Assembly: GCF_018619335.1 (NCBI RefSeq)
Contig: NZ_JAHHDX010000076.1
Coordinates: forward strand, 28,884 to 92,883
Source of the DNA: Alteromonas sp. ALT199
GTDB taxonomy: Bacteria > Pseudomonadota > Gammaproteobacteria > Enterobacterales > Alteromonadaceae
Direction: 5' to 3'
DNA length: 64,000 bases
Below the pieces are notes generated by a model. It saw only the letters and a list, made by a program, of their open reading frames with translations, did not search any database and was not told the origin of the DNA. The first letter of the stretch is position 1, and every line of letters begins with the position of its first letter. The position numbers were made by a program, and so were the translations under genes. Of the stretch, positions 54,018 through 64,000 are shown in pieces.

Positions 54018-54740
54018 TTAAACGAGGTAGAAGCGCAGCACGTTGTCTTCAACTCTTACGTTTTGGCCTAGTTTTGAGAATAAGACCTCGCGCCAATGAT
54101 CCGTGCGCATAGCATGGCTCAAGTCTTCTTGGGTTATTTGTTTTTTAATCGCATTGTTAATGTGAGGCATGTGGTAGTCCAATACCGCCTGTTTTGAGCC
54201 AGTTAAATAAACTTGAAAGTAGTCTGCGGCTATATCAGATGTGCCAGCGCTGAAAAGCGATAGCGCAGATTTTAACGAGCCGCCAATAAGGGTGTTTACG
54301 CTTTTAGGAAAAAAGCGAGAGACTAAAAACTGGGTGTCTTTAATAAGCGCGTAATCATCGTTGACTAAAGTAAGGCTGTCAGTGGAAAACCCGGTCAAAT
54401 AGAGTGTGCTCATATTTTTGTCGTAATAGGGAGAAGCCGACACGGTAAATACGATATGAGCGCGATAAATAGTCGTGGTGGCCACGACAATATTAAGCGC
54501 AGCAAGACACTGAAGACCAATACGGTTGCTTTCACTATCTAGCGTAATATTTCCTTCAAGCACGGTGACGGTACCGGTTCCAATGGGGATGTCGAAGGTA
54601 AATGTGTAGGGAAAGCTGTCTGTTACAAGGTCCTGCAGTTCCGGTTTTGTGAAATCATCGTGCGTGAGCTTACCCCATTTCACAAGCCATTGTGCTAGGT
54701 AGACTTTGCATTTGTCTTTAAACGATAGGTTATTGGTCAA
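54018..54740 (-). CDS. Hypothetical protein, DUF1439-like pattern
   Basis: 240 residues. No signal peptide is clear; the start is a helical LSFKDKCKVYLAQWLVKWG. The middle alternates beta strands (SFPYTFTFDIPIGTGTVTVLEGNITLD, LQCLAALNIVVATTTIYRAHIVFTV), a plan seen in lipid-binding-like YceB/DUF1439 proteins. The similarity is weak and recalled without alignment. It is convergent with the WS/DGAT gene and divergent from the GMC gene. Its function is unassigned. Confidence 0.45.
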   Translation of the reverse strand: MTNNLSFKDKCKVYLAQWLVKWGKLTHDDFTKPELQDLVTDSFPYTFTFDIPIGTGTVTVLEGNITLDSESNRIGLQCLAALNIVVATTTIYRAHIVFTVSASPYYDKNMSTLYLTGFSTDSLTLVNDDYALIKDTQFLVSRFFPKSVNTLIGGSLKSALSLFSAGTSDIAADYFQVYLTGSKQAVLDYHMPHINNAIKKQITQEDLSHAMRTDHWREVLFSKLGQNVRVEDNVLRFYLV

Positions 54741-54954
54741 CGTTCATTCTTAGCCTAATTTTACTAGGCGGTGGCTTGTAGTTAGCTATTTTAGGGCAGG
54801 GGCAATCCCGACATAGCACTTAAGTTATCAGGATTATTAGCTTTTTTAAATCTTACAATTTAAGTCTTTTCTTAGCGAAGTGTTGTTTGGTAATCTGGTC
54901 GTACCACAACGTTTTTTTAACATTTAAAAGTCTTGCCCTCAAGGAGTTGGTGAA

Positions 54955-56607
54955 ATGAGCGAAGTACTGAGCAAATACGATTACATTATTGTAGGCGGCG
55001 GTTCTGCGGGCGCGGTGCTTGCTACTCGATTATCAGAAAACCCTGCGTTAGATATTTTGCTTTTAGAAGCTGGCTCAAAGGATACCAACCCACTCATTCA
55101 TATTCCGTTTGGTTTGTCTCTGCTTAGCAGGTTCGAAGGTATCGGTTGGGGTTATCATACAGCGCCTCAAAAAGAGATGTATGACAGAGAACTGTTCTGG
55201 CCTCGCGGTAAAACCTTGGGCGGCAGTAGTTCGGTTAACGCCATGTGCTACATTCGCGGCCAAAAAGAAGACTACGATCGATGGGCTAATGAAGAGGGCG
55301 CCGGGGGCTGGTCGTTTGATGATGTACTGCCTTATTTTAAACGCTCTGAGAATTTTGAGGAAGGGGCTGATGAATACCACGGCACCGGCGGACCGCTAAA
55401 TGTTAGCAAGCTAAGGCATACCAGCGTGCTTTCAGACGCATTTGTTAACTCAGCCTCGTTTGCAGGCTATCAACAGCTTAACGACTTTAACCGAGACGAA
55501 AGGGAAGGATTAGGCTACTACCATGTTACGCAGGCTAACGGCCAGCGCTGCTCTACAGCGAAAGGGTATTTAACGCAGGCGAAACATCGCAATAACTTAA
55601 CCGTTTTAACAAAAGTCGCTGCCGAAAAAGTGTTATTAAAAGAAGGGTGTGCTATTGGTGTCCAAGTGCGTGAAAAAGGCGCAGTGAACCGCTACTTTGC
55701 TAAAAGCGAAGTCATACTATGCGGCGGCGCAATTAACTCACCACAACTTCTGATGCTTTCGGGTATTGGACCAAGAACAGAGCTAGAAGAGAAAGGGATT
55801 TTTGTGCAGCAAGACCTGCCTGGTGTGGGTCAAAACTTACAAGACCACCTTGATGCAATTGTGCAGTACACTTGTAAGGCCAGAGAGGGCTATGCCGTGG
55901 CATTCGGTGCATTACCTTCATACGTAAAAGCCACAGCTGACTATGCGTTTAAGCGCAAAGGTATTTTATCTTCGAATATAGCCGAAGCCGGTGGTTTTGT
56001 TAGCTCAAGTTTAGCCACACAAGGCCCAGACATTCAGTTCCATTTCTTACCTGCCATTCTAAACGACCACGGACGTCAGTTGGCCTTTGGTTACGGTTAC
56101 GGTCTTCATGTATGCTGCCTATACCCGAAAAGCCGAGGCAGTATATCGCTCCAAAGTAATCACCCTGCTGATCAGGCGCTTATAGATCCCAATTATTTAA
56201 CTGCCAAAGAAGATCAGCAGGTCATGATTGAAGGGGTACGCATTGCCCGTAAGTTACTATCGGCGCCAGATTTCGACAAGTTTGAAGGCAGTGAGCTTTA
56301 CCCTGGAATAGATGCGGAAACTGACGAGGAAATTTTAGAGTTTTTACGTGAACGCGCTGAAACCATTTATCACCCAATTGGTACGTGTAAAATGGGCAGC
56401 GATGACGATGAGATGGCAGTGGTTGATACACAATTGCGAGTAAGGGGCATTGCAGGTCTTAGGGTAGTAGACGCTTCGGTGATGCCAAGCTTAATTGGCG
56501 GCAACACCAATGCGCCGACCGTTATGATTGCCGAACGTGCTGCTGAGTTTATTAAAGCGACGCACGAAGGTCAGCCCGTTTCTCTGGCTAAAGTGGAATC
56601 GGCGTAA
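54955..56607 (+). CDS. GMC-family oxidoreductase (choline dehydrogenase/AlkJ-like)
   Basis: 550 residues. FAD-binding GGGSAGAVLATRLSE (14-28), GMC signature 1 RGKTLGGSSSVNAMCYIRG near 83-101, signature 2 GAINSPQLLMLSGIGP near 258-273, and the C-terminal HPIGTCKMG and GGNTNAPTVMIAERAA. Substrates of this group include choline and medium-chain alcohols, the AlkJ type oxidising alcohols to aldehydes. Neighbouring fatty-acid genes favour an alcohol substrate, but this is inference. RBS AAGGAG; a 10-bp hairpin follows. Confidence 0.9.
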   Translation: MSEVLSKYDYIIVGGGSAGAVLATRLSENPALDILLLEAGSKDTNPLIHIPFGLSLLSRFEGIGWGYHTAPQKEMYDRELFWPRGKTLGGSSSVNAMCYIRGQKEDYDRWANEEGAGGWSFDDVLPYFKRSENFEEGADEYHGTGGPLNVSKLRHTSVLSDAFVNSASFAGYQQLNDFNRDEREGLGYYHVTQANGQRCSTAKGYLTQAKHRNNLTVLTKVAAEKVLLKEGCAIGVQVREKGAVNRYFAKSEVILCGGAINSPQLLMLSGIGPRTELEEKGIFVQQDLPGVGQNLQDHLDAIVQYTCKAREGYAVAFGALPSYVKATADYAFKRKGILSSNIAEAGGFVSSSLATQGPDIQFHFLPAILNDHGRQLAFGYGYGLHVCCLYPKSRGSISLQSNHPADQALIDPNYLTAKEDQQVMIEGVRIARKLLSAPDFDKFEGSELYPGIDAETDEEILEFLRERAETIYHPIGTCKMGSDDDEMAVVDTQLRVRGIAGLRVVDASVMPSLIGGNTNAPTVMIAERAAEFIKATHEGQPVSLAKVESA

Positions 56608-56624
56608 TTAAATAAAAAGCGTTA

Positions 56625-56647
56625 AGAGCGAGACTTTGTCTCGCTCT
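56625..56647. terminator. Hairpin after the GMC gene
   Basis: AGAGCGAGAC and GTCTCGCTCT form a perfect 10-bp stem with a TTT loop. No T run follows on the plus strand, so it is a weak or factor-dependent terminator. Confidence 0.6.
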
Positions 56648-56662
56648 GCCAGTCCATACGTT

Positions 56663-56704
56663 CTAGGCTATTTTTCCGCTCTAGGCTATTTTTCCGCTCT
56701 AGGC
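56663..56704. repeat. 18-bp tandem repeat
   Basis: CTAGGCTATTTTTCCGCT occurs twice in tandem, followed by a partial third copy. It lies between the GMC and TetR genes, outside coding sequence. It probably arose by slippage. Confidence 0.85.
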
Positions 56705-56770
56705 AGCTAAACGCTTTTGGCGTCGTATAAGCAAAGAGCTATATCCATACATTTGCATTGATAAGGCGTT

Positions 56771-57376
56771 TTAACCCCGCTTTTGCATAAATAAATCCGC
56801 TGCACAATTACACATCTCGTCGATATGACCACTGTCTGCGTATATACCGTCAATAAGCAAACGCGCAATCCCGTGCAACGTGCCCCATGTAACCTGTGCG
56901 AGTCTCAGTGCATCTTGATTGTTTGGCAGTAACTCCTTATCTTGCCAATAGCGGGTCATCGTCACTTGAAACTGAAAGCAGGGGAATGCAACGTCTTTTA
57001 AGTCATTGGTTGCCGCCTGATTTTGCCAAATAGTGCGACCAAACATTAATTCATACATCTCTGGGTTATCAGCAGCGTAGCCAATATATTCGTGCACAAA
57101 CTCGCGAAAACGCGCGCTGGGTGTTTTTTCCTCTTGTTCGAATATACGTTTTGCTGCGCTATGCCAGTCGCTGAAGCCTTTTGCCGCAATGGCGCTTAAT
57201 AGCGCACTCTTATCTTTAAAATGGTGATAAGGCGCAGTACGTGAAACCCCAGCATCTTCTGCCAGTTTTCTAAGAGATAAACTATCAACGCCGTGCTCAG
57301 ACAAACGCGCAGTCGCCGCCTCTATCAGCGCACTGCGGAGATCACCGTGATGGTAGCTTTGTACTGCATTAGCCAT
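56771..57376 (-). CDS. TetR-family transcriptional regulator
   Basis: 201 residues. The N-terminal helix-turn-helix (ARLSEHGVDSLSLRKLAEDAGVSRTAPYHHFKDKSALL, about 22-60) is standard TetR, and the C-terminal half resembles TetR_C_33/WHG-type ligand domains (FREFVHEYIGYAADNPEMYELMF). It is divergent from the crotonase gene at 57515, with a palindromic operator between them, so it very likely represses both. The ligand may be an acyl-CoA (inference). Confidence 0.93.
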   Translation of the reverse strand: MANAVQSYHHGDLRSALIEAATARLSEHGVDSLSLRKLAEDAGVSRTAPYHHFKDKSALLSAIAAKGFSDWHSAAKRIFEQEEKTPSARFREFVHEYIGYAADNPEMYELMFGRTIWQNQAATNDLKDVAFPCFQFQVTMTRYWQDKELLPNNQDALRLAQVTWGTLHGIARLLIDGIYADSGHIDEMCNCAADLFMQKRG

Positions 57377-57411
57377 AAATCAAATGTTTCCAATTTCATA
57401 ATTGAGACGAA

Positions 57412-57467
57412 TAGATAACGTTTTATCTTGACAGTGTCAACATAGCCTTTTATCTTGACGCTGTCTA
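57412..57467. promoter_or_regulatory. Divergent promoters sharing one TetR-type palindrome
   Basis: TTGACAGTGTCAA (57428-57440) is an exact odd palindrome. Its plus-strand TTGACA is followed after 17 bases by TATCTT (57451), a promoter toward the crotonase gene. Its minus-strand TTGACA is followed after 17 bases by TATCTA (57417-57412), a promoter toward tetR. A second, imperfect copy (TTGACGCTGTCTA, 57455-57467) lies 27 bases on, at the plus-strand start point. Binding of one dimer would block both promoters. Confidence 0.75.
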
Positions 57468-57514
57468 GTTTGCAAATTTGTTAACAGGAACAGCCCGAGG
57501 AGACAGCGCAAACC

Positions 57515-58354
57515 ATGAAGTACTCTACATTAGAAGTAAAACAAGAGGGCCATGTTGCCCACGTAGTACTTAATCGCCATGAAGCGATGAACAGCATGAT
57601 CCCAGAATTCTGGACAGAGCTACCGGCAGCCATTCGAGAAATAGATGATGAAGCCAAAGCACGGGTAATCGTTATTTCATCTACAGGAAAGCATTTCTCT
57701 GCCGGTATGGATTTATCGGTGTTTCTGAATATGAAAGAAGACTTTAAGGGCGACCCATCGCGCAGAGCAGAGCGTATGCGCCGTATGGTGATGTTGCTAC
57801 AAGATAGCTTTACCGCCATTGAGCAGGCTCGTATGCCTGTTATTGGCGCTGTTCAGGGCGGAGCGATTGGCGGCGCGGTAGACCTACTTAGTGCATGTGA
57901 CATGCGCTATTGCACTCAAGATGCTTTTTTCACCATAAAAGAAACCCAATTAGGCATGACCGCCGATGTAGGCACGCTTCAACGCCTACCAAAACTTATT
58001 CCCCTAGGCGTTGTTAAAGAGCTGGCTTATACCGGGCGCAACTTTGGTGCCGCAGAAGCGCAACAACTTGGCTTTGTAAATCAGATATTCGATGACCAAG
58101 CTTCAATGCTAGAAGCTGTAATGAAACTTGCCCAGCAGATTGCAATGAATTCGCCGCTAGCGGTTTCTGGCACCAAAACTATGATTAACTACGCGGCAGA
58201 GCACACGGTAGCAGAGAGTTTGACCTATATGGCCACGTGGCAGGCGGGCATGTTCCAGATGGAAGATGTGTTTAAAGCTATGGAAGCACAAAAAACTAAA
58301 ACACTGCCGGACTATCCGCCTTTACACCCAGCAATTAAAAAAATGAGTTCGTAA
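57515..58354 (+). CDS. Enoyl-CoA hydratase/isomerase-family protein (crotonase)
   Basis: 279 residues. Crotonase fold: KHFSAGMDLSVFLNMKED near 64 (acyl-CoA oxyanion loop), PVIGAVQGGAIGGAVDLLSACDMRY near 109-133, and KETQLGMTADVGTLQRLPKL near 145, where E and D match the positions of dienoyl-CoA isomerase catalytic residues (ETQLGMTADVG is the ECH1-type pattern). It therefore probably acts on unsaturated acyl-CoA as a dienoyl-CoA isomerase or hydratase. It is controlled by the divergent TetR and lies 232 bases before fadH, which acts in the same branch of beta-oxidation. Confidence 0.88.
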   Translation: MKYSTLEVKQEGHVAHVVLNRHEAMNSMIPEFWTELPAAIREIDDEAKARVIVISSTGKHFSAGMDLSVFLNMKEDFKGDPSRRAERMRRMVMLLQDSFTAIEQARMPVIGAVQGGAIGGAVDLLSACDMRYCTQDAFFTIKETQLGMTADVGTLQRLPKLIPLGVVKELAYTGRNFGAAEAQQLGFVNQIFDDQASMLEAVMKLAQQIAMNSPLAVSGTKTMINYAAEHTVAESLTYMATWQAGMFQMEDVFKAMEAQKTKTLPDYPPLHPAIKKMSS

Positions 58355-58547
58355 ATGTAGGTTTGAAAGTGCGCCTTTCTCGCCACCTTTCTAGCTAATA
58401 GGTTGATGATACCCTTTTTAACATAAAGGTAGTTGAAGGCGGGGGCGCAGTTCGAACTTACACACTCAATGTATGTAACTAGTTAACTTTTAACGCGCTT
58501 TCAAAGAAAGAGCGCTTTAAATAAGAACGTTTAAACAGGCTTTTTAA

Positions 58548-60629
<2,082 letters not shown>

Positions 60630-60660
60630 ATAGCGAGTAAACTAAACCTCGTTAGAATTG

Positions 60661-60688
60661 AAAGCGCCTCATTTAGAGGCGCTTTTTT
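60661..60688 (+). terminator. Rho-independent terminator after fadH
   Basis: AAAGCGCCTC and GAGGCGCTTT pair around an ATTTA loop, followed by TTTT. Confidence 0.93.
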
Positions 60689-60770
60689 GTAAATACCCAA
60701 ACTAGACCTGCTCCAGTCTGTTTAGGTAGCTTAGACCTTGCTATTATCGGTTTCTTTTTTTGAGATAAAA

Positions 60771-61124
60771 ATGACATATAGCAATATTCAAGACTTAATT
60801 CATGCAGTGAACAACTCCCCTGAAACGATTGAGTTTAACGACGTTATCGCACTTGTTGATAGCGCGTTTACTTTCACGCCCACCTCTTTCACTAATGGTG
60901 ATGTGTCAAACGAAGCAAATCAGAACAACGGCTCGTGCAAGCTGCTCGCACTCGGTCAGCACTTAAACCTAAACCAAGTTCAAACTCTGGCCTTATTTGG
61001 GCGTTTTTATCGAGAAGACGTGCTCAATAACCCTAACGGAAGCGATCACGCCAATATCCGCAATTTTATGGATACCGGTTACGAAGGTGTGGTGTTTGAG
61101 ACATTTCCTTTAAAGGAAATGTAG
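60771..61124 (+). CDS. HopJ-family protein
   Basis: 117 residues from the ATG at 60771; a TTG 33 bases earlier is less likely. The family start MTYSNIQDLIHAVNNSPETIEFNDVI is followed by FTPTSFTNGDVSNEANQNNGSCKLLALG, where the NEAGQN-like block is diagnostic, then ALFGRFYREDVLNNPNG and FMDTGYEGVVFE. Named after a Pseudomonas syringae secreted protein, but most members occur in bacteria without type III secretion, as here, so an effector role is not implied. Function is unknown. A single gene. Confidence 0.88.
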   Translation: MTYSNIQDLIHAVNNSPETIEFNDVIALVDSAFTFTPTSFTNGDVSNEANQNNGSCKLLALGQHLNLNQVQTLALFGRFYREDVLNNPNGSDHANIRNFMDTGYEGVVFETFPLKEM

Positions 61125-61378
61125 TGATGACAGCAACGCGCTACATTCTTAGACAGTAGAGGCTTCAAAAAGAGCGTGTCAAATATCGCATCTATTTCCC
61201 AATGATTTGTTAACAAAAACACAACCAGTCCAGGGCAGATGTAAATTTTGTGTATACATATGATGTTTGTTTATGTAGTATCAATTTCGTGTTTTAAACT
61301 TGATGAATTGATGTACGTTGGAGCGCACTATTGCTTAGATGGTGCTTAGTCAACGTGCTGTTAACTTGGGACTACATT

Positions 61379-63814
61379 ATGAAACGCCAGTTTAAGGTTG
61401 CCGCTCTGGCTCCACTTATGATGATTGGTGCCGCGTGCACGCAAATAGAAACTACAGAAAGCAGTACTTCTACAATAAATCCGAGTCAGCAAGAAAGTGT
61501 AAAAAGCTCACTTGAAGTTACAGCGCGCAGCAAAATTAAAGTGCTTGAAACCATGATGGACGAGGCTAAATCAAAAGGGTTGGACGTGACGCGCGAGGAA
61601 GCCGTTGTTTGGTTTTCTAATGAGTTCTTAAAATTTGCAAATTGGGATGAAGCAAACCCAGAGGCTATTGAAGCTGCTTTTGGTTATGAAAGGCATTTTG
61701 CGCCTAATAAAGTACAGCTAGCTGCTGAACTTCCCGATTTTGAGCGTAAGAAAGTAATAGACATTCTAGATGCTGGCATTGAAGAATTAGGCAAAGAGCT
61801 TCGCGGCGAAATAAAACGTCGCCCTGTTGTTAAAGTCGATTGGCAAAACACCAAATCCGCTGATGATATGTTTGTCAGCAATGGAAAGCCTGTTTTCCTT
61901 TACGACTACTTTTCGAAGTCAGTGGGGCAGCCTTTAGGACAGCCAGACATTTATAACGACTATTTAGGTGCACTTTATCACGGTGGCGAGAACCTCTATC
62001 CGGTTGACCATGACCGTGCTATCAATTCTTTTTTAGTTAAAGAAGACGGTACTTTCGATGAGGAGCTGCTAAAAGAACTTACAGACATCCCTGATGACAA
62101 CATTGGATATCTGGTGGCCTGGTTAATGGGTATTCCTAAGTGGGTAGAAGCAAAAGAACCAGAAATTAGAAAAGGACGTTCGCTGTTTCAGGGGTTTGAT
62201 CTAGACAACCCACTTGCCCGTGAAGTATGGAGCAAGATACTTCGCAAAGCCGCCGAGGTGACCAAAGGCAAAAAAGTCATTGAATTAGGTTTTGTGCTTG
62301 CCAACGAGCCTCACTGGTATTCAGAAGTGGGTCATTGGACAGGCAATTATGAAGAGATGCAGGGAATATCATCTTACACATTAGCCGAATTTCAAAACTG
62401 GCTCAAAGGTAAATACAAGGGCAACGTAGCCCAGCTAAATGGCAACTGGGGTACTAAGTTTGCTAGCTTCGACGATGTAGAAATAGAAATCCCTATAAAT
62501 GAAAGCCTGCGTGGAAAGCCAATCTGGTTCGATTGGAATCGTTATAACATGCATCGAGCAACCTCTTGGTTCACTTTTATGCAAAATGAACTACACGCAG
62601 TAAACCCAGACGCAGATACCCACATAAAAATTTTCCCGCGTACATTTTACGAAGATTCTCGCTCTCACGGTATTGACATGGAAGCCTTAACCGAGCTTAC
62701 AACCATGATAGGGCATGATGCTAAAGCATTGGGAAGCCCAAGCATAAGACCTCATATTTCCTCTGACTGGTGGGAAAAATACACCTATAAATGGGATGGT
62801 ATGAGCATGATCCACGACTTTACAGAGTCGGTTTCACCAAACAAAATCAACGTTAACTCGGAATCCCACTTCCTGTCCTCTGGCCAATGGAAAGTAATGG
62901 ACCCACGTGAAAGCTACGTAAGAAACGTGTATTGGTTGGCTACGCTTCAGGGAATGGATGCAAACATGGGGTGGTTCTGGATGCGCGACCCAGATGGTTC
63001 ACCAGAAGACCGTTTAGAAGGTGAATTAAATTTCTTCGATCCGGGTTTAGCTGGTGCGTTTGCTGGCTCAACCAATATGCAGCCACATGTCTCAAACGAA
63101 GTTACGCAGGTCATGTTCGACCTAAATACCTACTCTGAAGAAATTATGACATTGAGAAAGCAGCGTAGACCAATACGTCTGTTTTACTCAGAAACGTCTG
63201 CTATTAACGTTAGTGATTATATGACTACGCAGGGCAAGCTCTATAAATCTATGTTTTTTGAAGGTTTCCCGCTTGGGTATGCGACTAAAAACATTATTAC
63301 TAAGCAAGATAGTACAAAGTGGGACACAATAGTGATTCACAAAACACCAAATGTCACTGATAGTGAGTTTGAGGCGTTGCAAAACTATTTAGATTCAGGC
63401 GGTTCTGTCGTAATGGACAAGCAATCCCTTCGCTATAATGAATATGGACAGCTACGTGAAAATACGCTGGAGGCAAACGTAGGGAGTCTAATTGTACTTG
63501 CTAACGATTCCGCTATAGATAAGTTCCGCAAAGCGGCATTAGCTGAAGTAAAACCGGACAGCAAACCGGATATTGAGTTTAAAATTGATAGCCCGCTTAA
63601 ACATAAGACAACGATTACGAGAGTAGTGAAAACAGGCGACAATAAATACCTAGTGAATTTATTAAGCGTGGGTCACGAAGCGGTCCAGATTGGTCTTTCA
63701 CACAAAAGTGGCGGTCAATTAAAAATTATGGACTTAATGACGAGTAATAGTATGAATATGTCTTTTGAGCTTGCTTCAGAGGAAGTGCTACTACTTGAAG
63801 TAGAAGTAAAATAG
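61379..63814 (+). CDS. GH42-like (clan GH-A) lipoprotein glycoside hydrolase
   Basis: 811 residues from the ATG at 61379, where the signal peptide begins and ends MIGAAC (lipidated C20); an earlier in-frame start at 61331 is unlikely. A helical N-terminal part (about 40-165) precedes a TIM-barrel with LANEPHW (acid/base E310), the YTLAEFQNWLKGKYKGNVAQLNGNW block of GH42-type enzymes, and NSESHF (candidate nucleophile E495). A Rossmann-like trimerisation-type domain (IRLFYSETSAINVSDYM and GGSVVMDKQSL) and a beta-sandwich follow. It should cleave beta-galactosides or agar-like chains at the cell surface. GH50 agarases are an alternative assignment. A terminator follows. Confidence 0.78.
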   Translation: MKRQFKVAALAPLMMIGAACTQIETTESSTSTINPSQQESVKSSLEVTARSKIKVLETMMDEAKSKGLDVTREEAVVWFSNEFLKFANWDEANPEAIEAAFGYERHFAPNKVQLAAELPDFERKKVIDILDAGIEELGKELRGEIKRRPVVKVDWQNTKSADDMFVSNGKPVFLYDYFSKSVGQPLGQPDIYNDYLGALYHGGENLYPVDHDRAINSFLVKEDGTFDEELLKELTDIPDDNIGYLVAWLMGIPKWVEAKEPEIRKGRSLFQGFDLDNPLAREVWSKILRKAAEVTKGKKVIELGFVLANEPHWYSEVGHWTGNYEEMQGISSYTLAEFQNWLKGKYKGNVAQLNGNWGTKFASFDDVEIEIPINESLRGKPIWFDWNRYNMHRATSWFTFMQNELHAVNPDADTHIKIFPRTFYEDSRSHGIDMEALTELTTMIGHDAKALGSPSIRPHISSDWWEKYTYKWDGMSMIHDFTESVSPNKINVNSESHFLSSGQWKVMDPRESYVRNVYWLATLQGMDANMGWFWMRDPDGSPEDRLEGELNFFDPGLAGAFAGSTNMQPHVSNEVTQVMFDLNTYSEEIMTLRKQRRPIRLFYSETSAINVSDYMTTQGKLYKSMFFEGFPLGYATKNIITKQDSTKWDTIVIHKTPNVTDSEFEALQNYLDSGGSVVMDKQSLRYNEYGQLRENTLEANVGSLIVLANDSAIDKFRKAALAEVKPDSKPDIEFKIDSPLKHKTTITRVVKTGDNKYLVNLLSVGHEAVQIGLSHKSGGQLKIMDLMTSNSMNMSFELASEEVLLLEVEVK

Positions 63815-63833
63815 CAACTTTACTATCGCGCTA

Positions 63834-63868
63834 AAAGGCCGGTCACCAGTTTAAGTTGACCGGCCTTT
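63834..63868 (+). terminator. Rho-independent terminator after the GH42-like gene
   Basis: AAAGGCCGGTCA and TGACCGGCCTTT form a 12-bp stem around about 11 bases, with TCTG after. It is symmetric enough to act on both strands. Confidence 0.88.
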
Positions 63869-64000
63869 CTGCTTCAAACTACAACCTTAATTTTCTTTAG
63901 TTTGCCTATCCCTAGTCAAATCTCCCACGATTTCACCTTTCTCAATCGCAATATTGTAAATATTCCCCCAAACTAACGTTAAATATTTGTTGATCTATAT
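63869..64000 (-). other. Window end without a supported gene
   Basis: On the minus strand a stop-free frame of about 36 codons ends with a TAA near 63890, but a TAG stops it at 63995-63997 and no start codon is seen. It could be the end of a broken gene or chance. Confidence 0.3.

Noticed and set aside
58529..58536. GTTTAAAC palindrome upstream of fadH as a PsrA-type operator
   Set aside because: Only 8 bases long and A/T-rich; the flanks do not match a PsrA or FadR consensus.
60771..61124. A type III secreted effector
   Set aside because: The family name comes from one plant pathogen. No secretion genes are nearby and homologues are broadly distributed.
63869..64000. C-terminal end of a minus-strand gene entering from the right
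   Set aside because: The frame is closed by a TAG at 63995-63997, so it cannot continue beyond the window, and it lacks a start codon.

Overview
The window looks like the chromosome of a marine gammaproteobacterium of the Alteromonas type. The evidence is moderate G+C, gene orders shared with other gammaproteobacteria (fadR-nhaB-dsbB; yoaA-tsaB-slp/yeaY-fadD-rnd; ycgL-FAH-ycgN), and many lipid, envelope and marine-type accessory genes. No rRNA, tRNA, insertion sequence, integrase, phage gene or CRISPR array was seen. The genus is an inference from gene content, not from a marker gene.

Layout. 1-4470 (minus strand): start of the histidine operon, hisL leader with attenuator, then hisG, hisD, hisC and hisB (cut by the window edge). 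hisG carries a one-base frameshift. 4611-6415: a small protein, an orphan ParA ATPase and a SYLF-domain lipoprotein. 6678-15189: an accessory sugar-polymer or glycolipid locus with an outer-membrane barrel, a processive CslA-like glycosyltransferase, a GT87-like membrane glycosyltransferase, a polyprenyl-phosphate-sugar-synthase-like enzyme, two nucleotide-sugar-type transferases and an unusual flavin/polyferredoxin membrane fusion. 15423-19119: two secreted spondin-domain proteins and an OmpR-type two-component system. 19259-25589: small conserved proteins, a TSUP permease, a GH13 glycosidase, an EF-hand protein and a CDF metal transporter.

25727-36376 is a conserved block: yoaA, tsaB, a YeaY/Slp lipoprotein, an alpha/beta hydrolase, fadD, rnd, ycgL, a MltB-type transglycosylase, an FAH-family hydrolase and ycgN. 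A frameshifted alginate-export-type porin follows. 37881-41671: GNAT, dsbB and nhaB (minus), then fadR divergently. Probable FadR operators lie in front of both fadD and fadR. 42012-45711: an S9 peptidase and two phasin-like proteins. 45848-50190 (minus): two small membrane proteins, a degenerate HD-GYP-like protein and a patatin phospholipase. 50602-53980: DUF445, TetR and a wax-ester synthase-type acyltransferase. 54018-60629: a GMC oxidoreductase, a TetR/crotonase divergent pair with a shared operator, and fadH. 60771-63814: a HopJ-family protein and a GH42-like lipoprotein glycosidase.

The dominant theme of the right half is lipid handling: acyl-CoA activation (FadD), control (FadR), unsaturated-chain oxidation (FadH, crotonase), alcohol oxidation (GMC), lipid hydrolysis (patatin) and storage (WS/DGAT, phasins). 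The best candidate for an undescribed system is the 6678-16862 locus, where a complete set of glycan-making activities is transcribed with a flavo-iron-sulfur membrane protein and sits beside a spondin-domain pair and a sensor kinase. Two genes (hisG and the porin) carry frameshifts that adding one base to a short G/C run would repair, so a systematic sequencing error should be excluded before either is called a pseudogene.
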